Assembly (NCBI GenBank): GCA_934045905.1
Contig: OW203767.1
Location: forward strand, 23,129,073 to 23,193,072
Direction of reading: 5' to 3'
From: Leuctra nigra
Taxonomy: Eukaryota > Arthropoda > Insecta > Plecoptera > Leuctridae
DNA length: 64,000 nucleotides
Shown here one piece after another: positions 58,842 to 64,000 of the stretch (position 1 is its first letter; the number at the start of each line of letters is the position of its first letter). Below the pieces are notes generated by a model. The model worked only from the letters and a program-made list of their open reading frames with translations, was not told where the DNA came from and ran no database searches. The translations under genes were made by a program, and so were the position numbers.

Positions 58842-59720
58842 CAGGCGCGTAGGAACTTTATTTTGACAGGGGGGTCAAAATTATAGGGGATCGATGGATG
58901 TCTGGAAAAGGTAGTTCAAGCTGCTACAAGGTGTCTGGGGAACTCAACCCCAGTTAGCCCCGCAGGGCCTTTTTTTGGATTTTTGATACAAAATAATCGA
59001 ATTTTAAGCTATTCTTCTCAAAGAAATGTAAAATGTGTGATATGCAATATACTGTGGGAACTTAAGAAAACTTGTTTTATAGAATTCCCAATGGCCCCGC
59101 AGGGCATTTTTTTACATCTTGATAAAAAAAAGAATCGAATTCGACGCTTTTTTGGCATTTTTTTTAAAGAAATTTAAAATGTGTGTCCTATGCAATATTC
59201 TTGGGGATACAAGAGACAAAATAAAATTTTGTTATTTGAAAAAAATCCTAAATGGCCCCGCAGGGAAATACTTCAATTCTAGTGAAAGAGAATCGATTAT
59301 GAATTGATTTGGAATCGACCTTTGAAAAAGGTTGCAAGAGCAACAGCAATAAGCAATCAATAAGAAAAATCTGTATGTGTTTTGGAATCTATTAGTTTAA
59401 CGTGTAATTATTTAATTTGATTCATGAGGATGATCATGTTGGACAAATGAGTAAATGAGTTGTCTCATTGGATAATACCTCTGTTCAATTAGTTTTGCAA
59501 AACTTGAGAAAATTTTGAGAATTCAACCTCATAATGGAGCAAATCTGTGCATTCTGTGCAACACTTAATCAACATTTGTGAATATCTGGATGTGTTCAGG
59601 ATCTCTAGCAGGGGGGTCAGAGTCTCTAGCAGGGGGGTCAGGATCTCTGGCAGGGGGGTCAGGCTCTAGACAGGGGGGGGGGGGTCCGTTCCCCCTTTCC
59701 CCCCTATTCCTACGCGCCTG
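58842..59720. mobile_element. hAT-type element, 879 bp, non-autonomous
   Basis: The ends CAGGCGCGTAGGAA and TTCCTACGCGCCTG are perfect 14-bp inverted repeats, of the CAG...CGTAG type common in animal hATs. Flanking 8-mers TAATTGGC and TACTTGGC differ at one position, as an 8-bp target duplication should. Inside are three units around TGGCCCCGCAGGG (58960, 59092, 59253) spaced 130-160 bp, and four 21-bp repeats at 59596-59680. No transposase is visible. Confidence 0.85.
59596..59680. repeat. Four tandem 21-bp repeats
   Basis: Units TCAGGATCTCTAGCAGGGGG recur four times with small changes. They are open on the minus strand as a DPPARD repeat, but I see no start or context for a gene. Confidence 0.75.
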
Positions 59721-60089
59721 TACTTGGCAACCGGTGAACTTGTCATGACCTGTCATCCCGCGTGTAAGCAAATCTCGCACAACCGGCCGCACAATACTGT
59801 GCGCCATGAGACATCGATGAAATTGCTTGGTTGGCTGATAATGTTTTCATTGCACAAAATAAAAGCAGCTTCATCAAATTTTATTTTATCATAAGGTTTT
59901 CTCTATAAATTGCCACAGCAAAATCCAAATTAAAATGAAACATATTATTCGACAATTCGTGATCAGCTACCACAGAAGAAGAAGCTTTATGATCTTTAAC
60001 CTTGTCACAGGTGCTTTGACGTGTGTGCCCTCCTCCCCCAACATATTATCAACTTCATCATTACCTTTTTCTTAGTGTACTTGTTATGC

Positions 60090-60311
60090 TTAGCGTATCA
60101 TTTCCCACCACTTCTCTCCTTCCACTCTCCTCCAATCTTCGCCTCTCTCCGCCACATCCTCTTCAATGCTGTCCATCCACTTGGTCCTCGGACGCCCAGC
60201 CTTCTTTTTCTTCACTTGTCTTCCCTTCTCAAATTCTCTTCTAGGAATTCTCTCCTCTCCCATTCTTTTCATGTGCCCGAACCATCTCAACCTATTTGAT
60301 AAAATCCCCAT
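60090..60311 (-). mobile_element. LINE C-terminal fragment
   Basis: The minus-strand translation RLRWFGHMKRMGEERIPRR, then KKAGRPRTKWMDSIEEDV and EDWRR, is the standard end of many LINE reverse transcriptase ORFs (RLRWxGHVxRM, GRPRxxWxD). It is 5'-truncated at about 60311. Confidence 0.85.
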
Positions 60312-60733
60312 TGGCCCCGCAGGTCATTATTTGAATATCTAGTAAAAGCAAACAGATTATGAATTGATTTTGGAATTCCTGTGACAACAGGCTGTAAGAA
60401 GCAGCAGCAATAAGCAAAAGAAAAAACTGTGTGTTTTGGTATCAAATAGTTTAACGTGTAATTATTAAATTGTATTCATGAGGATGATCATGATGGACAA
60501 ATAAGTCACTGTCTCATTGAAATACCTCAGTTCAATTAGTTTTGCAAAACTTGAGAAAAATTTGAGAATTCAACCTCAATGGAGCAAATCTGTGCATTTT
60601 TGCATCTCAATTTAAAAGAGAAATTGCAAAATTGCAAAATTGCATTTTTTTTTATATCTGGGGGCGTCAGGATGAAAAGTGTGGGGGGGTCATTGACCCC
60701 CACTCCCTCCCCCCCCCCTTCCTACGCGCCTTG
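60309..60733. mobile_element. Second, left-truncated copy of the hAT-type element
   Basis: 60309-60735 repeats 59250-59720: TGGCCCCGCAGG, ATGAATTGATTTTGGAAT, GTTTAACGTGTAATTA, TTTGCAAAACTTGAGAAA, then C-rich sequence and TTCCTACGCGCC. The 21-bp repeats are missing, and the left part is replaced by the LINE fragment. Confidence 0.75.
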
Positions 60734-60890
60734 GTAACACCCCTCACCACATTCAAACAAATTGTCATCATGTTCCAGTTGCTTTTATTACACAGTAGTT
60801 TACACATTAAAGTAACTTTGCAATACGCTTAAGATTTGAAAAATGTTTACATCTGTCGTTTGATTTAGATTATGTTCAACACTTTTGAAT

Positions 60891-62348
60891 TTAGAAGTAG
60901 GTTTCGAGCGTAAAGTCTAAATTACGTGACTTGATTTCCGCGGCCAAATGTTGCCAATAGAGCTCACTTTCATCGCTCAACATTGTAATCTGAAAGAGAT
61001 TCAGGTTAGGACATAACTCGTAGCAATTTCTTAAAAACTGCGGTGTAAGGGCCACTACAGGGAACTGCAGAGCCAGAAATGTCAGCTGCATCATCCGGTG
61101 GCTGTGTGTGGTGAAGAGATGAGCCAGTGCTGCTTCTACTTCTCGCAAGTCTTCTTCTGAGTCAACGTTCCCAAACAGTAACAACGCGGTCAGTTGGTCA
61201 GCGTCTTGCAGACAAAGTCGAGCAGGATGGACCAGTCCGAGTGCGTGTTCAGATCCGTCAGTGAGCCAAAGTTGCTCAAGCTTTCGAAAAGATATTCGGT
61301 TGTTTTTCAATCTGGCGTTGACCACTTGCTCGTTGGGGTTCCAGTTAAGTTTCAGTTGAAGACATGTTAAATTTTTACAGTGTTCGCTGATGAGTTGCAA
61401 AACGTCGACGTAGTGTATCTCTGCTGATTTAGATATAATTTCGAGATCTGTTATGAATCTACCTTTACATTGGAGATACTCGGCTAAACCATCAATATTG
61501 TTCTCACATTCAAGAGAGAGACGTGATGGTCTCAGGGGACTTTCAGATAGTAGAACAAAATTGTTTGGCTCACATTGTATTTCTATGCCTTGTAGATACG
61601 GACAACGTTCTATGATGACTTTCAGGTCTTGCGTGGACCAATATTCTTCAAAAGGTGAAGAATATCGGTGAAAATCCCTGAGTTGCAAAGTTTGATTCGT
61701 GTCAAGAGATGTCAGGGCTTCCAGAAAGACATCGAAATTATCACCCCCATCCTCAAGCACGCTTAGTTTAGTGCACGATCGAAGCACAGCGTTGTACGTC
61801 TCGACAGATGAACTAGAGAACATGAACACCCGTAACTCCGGGCAACATCGACTAAAAGCAAGGATGAGTTCATCGCAGTCAAATAATCCTTCGAGATCGA
61901 CATCGACGAGCTGGGATAACTTTGGTATCTGTTCTAGCCAGAAACGAATGTGGCTGGGTTTTTGCAGTGTTCTTAATGCAGTTTTAAACAATTTCTTCTT
62001 CGAATGATGCGGATGGACGTATTCTTCGCCATACATATCCCGTGTTATAGCTAAATTCTTCAAGAACACTTTCTCATAAATGAACATTGCATAAAGAATT
62101 CTCTCGTCAGACATTCTTTGTTGAACAGTTACTTCTTCAAATAAATCTTGCCAGATTGATACAGGAATGTTTTCGCGAAGAAAATCTTGCATCTTCTGGA
62201 CGGTTTCTTTACAACCCTTGACGTCATAGTGCAATCTCATCCAGCAAGGATACTGTTCTTCTATCTTCTTGCAAGTACTGAGAACTAAATTGCTTGTGGC
62301 AGACAGCGAAAGAGAAAAAAGTGATTCTACTGGCTTGTGTTGTGGCAT
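60891..62348 (-). CDS. Single-exon LRR-like protein, 485 aa, unknown function
   Basis: An uninterrupted frame runs from ATG at 62348 (context CACAATG) to TAA at 60891. Irregular leucine-rich repeats run from about residue 150 to the end, for example CPELRVFMF, CPYLQGIEIQC, CKNLTCLQLKLNW, FRKLEQLWL and CPNLNLFQI, the cysteine-type LRRs seen in F-box and ZYG11-like proteins. The N-terminal 110 residues are helical-looking. A SLFSLSLSA stretch near residue 9 and IPVSIWQDLF near 80 loosely recall a BC-box/VHL-box or F-box region, but key residues differ, so this is weak. A substrate-recognition role in a ubiquitin ligase is possible. AATAAA on the minus strand at 60784-60789 is a likely poly(A) signal. 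I do not recognise a named orthologue. Confidence 0.85.
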   Translation of the reverse strand: MPQHKPVESLFSLSLSATSNLVLSTCKKIEEQYPCWMRLHYDVKGCKETVQKMQDFLRENIPVSIWQDLFEEVTVQQRMSDERILYAMFIYEKVFLKNLAITRDMYGEEYVHPHHSKKKLFKTALRTLQKPSHIRFWLEQIPKLSQLVDVDLEGLFDCDELILAFSRCCPELRVFMFSSSSVETYNAVLRSCTKLSVLEDGGDNFDVFLEALTSLDTNQTLQLRDFHRYSSPFEEYWSTQDLKVIIERCPYLQGIEIQCEPNNFVLLSESPLRPSRLSLECENNIDGLAEYLQCKGRFITDLEIISKSAEIHYVDVLQLISEHCKNLTCLQLKLNWNPNEQVVNARLKNNRISFRKLEQLWLTDGSEHALGLVHPARLCLQDADQLTALLLFGNVDSEEDLREVEAALAHLFTTHSHRMMQLTFLALQFPVVALTPQFLRNCYELCPNLNLFQITMLSDESELYWQHLAAEIKSRNLDFTLETYF

Positions 62349-62625
62349 TGTGGAGGTTTACTTCATATTATACGGTTAATTTTACTGGATGTCGGCCTAA
62401 AATGAATTGTGTGTATATATTGAAAACCAACGTTACATCTTCAACAGTGAACATTAGACAATGTTGTGCAACGCACTGTTGAATTAACAGTGTTACAATG
62501 TTATAAACAGTGTAAACTGACATTGTTTTGAGTGATTATAGCACATATGTATGGGATGTGAACGGTCAAATACGTTTTTGGTCAAATGACAGGTCAATTG
62601 ACGGTCAAATACTATTTTTGCTAAA

Positions 62626-64000
62626 AACTTGGACAACGCTCGCTGTAACGCGTTGAAGAGTGAGCACCGTTACGCGCAATATCACGAACTGGAAACTGAC
62701 GGTTACGTCAAATTTTCCCAAAAAACCAAAGTCTCCCCAAGGCTCATTATTTACTCCACTGTTATGAAACTTTGGGAGGTAGTTTTGATACCCATTTTAT
62801 CGTTATACTATTGAGAAAATGTAAGAAATATTTAAAGAATAAAAAGTTTTATTTTTCACATATTTCATGAAAAAATATGAAAAAAAAACTTTTTTGTTTG
62901 AAGTATTTCTTATATTTTCTCAATAGTATTGCGAGAAAATGGGTATTAAGGAGGGATGCCCAAGTAGATTTTCCAATAATATTTTTTGTTGAAATTTACA
63001 ATTTTTATGAATTTTTTCAACATTTCAACTATATTTTTAGGTAAAAGTTTCATCAGATGTCTTGAAACTTGTACCTCTCGATTTATATTGAGTTTTCAAT
63101 ATGATGTCTTCAGAGTATGAGGAAATTTTAACAGTAGGTATAGGCACCGAGTGTTGACTCTCTTTTGTTTCTGAAAATGAGAGACAGCGCGATGGGTGGA
63201 AGAAATTAGCAACTCTTGGTATGATCCTCATACCCTTAGTTGCAGCAGTTAGTAAACATTGCTCATTGTATGCATTCTTACAATAATACGCCAAATGATA
63301 TTTCGCTGTGCAAAATGTATTAAGTGTAAACAATTCCACTGAATCTGATAAAATTATTAGTTTGATCCTCTCTTTTACCATTTCTGAGCTATTTTGAGTT
63401 ATCTGTTGGTTTTTATCGGTTGCTATGGACACGGCCAATGAGAGATTATAAAATTGCTGATTCTTCGCCTCACATTTTTGCCGATTTCTCTCGCCAGTGG
63501 CACTGGGAGTATGAACACTCGGTGCGTATAGGAAAATTATTTAGAATTTGGCGTCTAACTTTTAAAAACGTACGGCTAGGTGTATATTTAAAAATCTTAA
63601 TAAATGCCATAATGTCTAATGCACATAATATTAGTTTTTGGAAAAAATCTATCGGCGGAAAATAGTTTAAATCTAATATTTACAAGGAAAATTACTGTGT
63701 TTTATCGACGTCCCATGTTAAAGATAGGGCTAAATCAAATTTATAAAGTGATATATCTTGGAAATTAGTTCGGCTACCCCACTTTTTCTTGCGTTTATAT
63801 GGTGCACAAGGACATTATCTATTAAATAAGCAAATTTAATCAGATATCTATCGGAGACCTCTACTTGGGCATCCCCCCTTAATATTACCTCCCAAAGTTT
63901 CATAACAGTGGAGAAAATAATAAGCCTTGGGGAGACTTTGGTATTTTGGGAAAATTTTAAACAACCCAAAATTTTTGAGTAATTTGACAGCCAACACGCA
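62626..64000 (-). mobile_element. Helitron family B remnant (B8) carrying an inverted-repeat element
   Basis: A decayed B 3' end lies at 62636-62690 (AACGCGTTGAAGAGTGAGCA), and B-body words (TTTGACAGCCAACACGC) at the window end. Between them are arms at 62709-62975 and 63859-63958 (AAAGTCTCCCCAAGG; GGCATCCCCCCTTAA and their complements) around about 880 bp. That interior holds a 133-codon minus frame (63037-63438) without an ATG start or known motif. Confidence 0.5.
62789..62945. mobile_element. TTAA-type palindromic MITE (E10), 157 bp
   Basis: TACCCATTTTATCG and its near-complement CGAGAAAATGGGTA form the ends. The flanks are TTGA on the left and TTAA on the right. The opposite arm of the surrounding inverted repeat (63868-63895) lacks it and supplies the empty site. 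Confidence 0.8.

Noticed and set aside
59565..59807. DPPARD-repeat open frame
   Set aside because: Product of the 21-bp tandem repeats in a hAT-type element; no start context.
61699..62007. 102-codon plus-strand frame
   Set aside because: It is antisense to the intact LRR gene and is Ser-rich by complementarity only.
63037..63438. 133-codon minus-strand frame
   Set aside because: No ATG at its start, no motif, and located inside an inverted-repeat element; kept only as a note in that element.

Overview
The window looks like AT-rich, repeat-dense nuclear DNA of an insect. Genes are widely spaced and have GT-AG introns. They carry speckle-type (MATH-BTB) families and lie among non-LTR retrotransposons, Helitrons and palindromic MITEs. 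A hemipteran such as a planthopper is my guess from this style of genome; nothing in the sequence proves the species.

Genes. Four tandem MATH-BTB (BATH, SPOP-like) genes lie on the minus strand between about 17.9 and 52.1 kb. They share one architecture: a MATH exon, a 297-bp BTB exon, a 143-bp BACK/3-box exon and a short last exon, with introns in phases 0, 0 and 2. Copies 2 (24099-31368), 3 (34898-38320) and 4 (47953-52062) read open throughout, giving 363, 363 and 344 aa. Copy 1 (17857-20466) has a wrecked MATH exon but intact BTB and C-terminal exons. By family, such proteins are substrate adaptors of CUL3 ubiquitin ligases. At 60891-62348 (minus) is an intact single-exon 485-aa protein with LRR-like repeats, also possibly a recognition subunit. 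A tRNA-Thr-like sequence lies at 44553-44625, and a short unassigned coding-like stretch at 34159-34253.

Layout. 1-13.9 kb: a 5'-truncated LINE, then a Helitron-like copy (about 4158-7607) split by a 2.9-kb long-inverted-repeat element. 13.9-16.0 kb: three palindromic TTAA elements joined end to end. 16.8-32.5 kb: a tandem duplication carrying BATH copies 1 and 2. Poly-C tracts sit at its borders, and the last BACK intron of copy 2 is swollen by a 5.3-kb nest of insertions. 32.5-38.3 kb: nested palindromes and BATH copy 3. 38.4-47.9 kb: Helitron remnants, a second 1-kb giant hairpin, the tRNA-like gene and no clear host gene. 48-52 kb: BATH copy 4. 53-60.8 kb: Helitron-like and hAT-like elements and a LINE tail. 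60.9-62.3 kb: the LRR gene. 62.6-64 kb: an inverted-repeat element carrying a nested TTAA element.

Three elements are most notable. Helitron-like family A begins TC, carries a large hairpin near its 5' end and tandem units with CRE, ETS and YY1-type words, and ends in a hairpin plus CTAG. Helitron family B inserts between A and T. A set of TTAA-flanked near-perfect palindromes shares head sequences but differs in its arms. Paralogous empty sites inside the window support several of these element borders.
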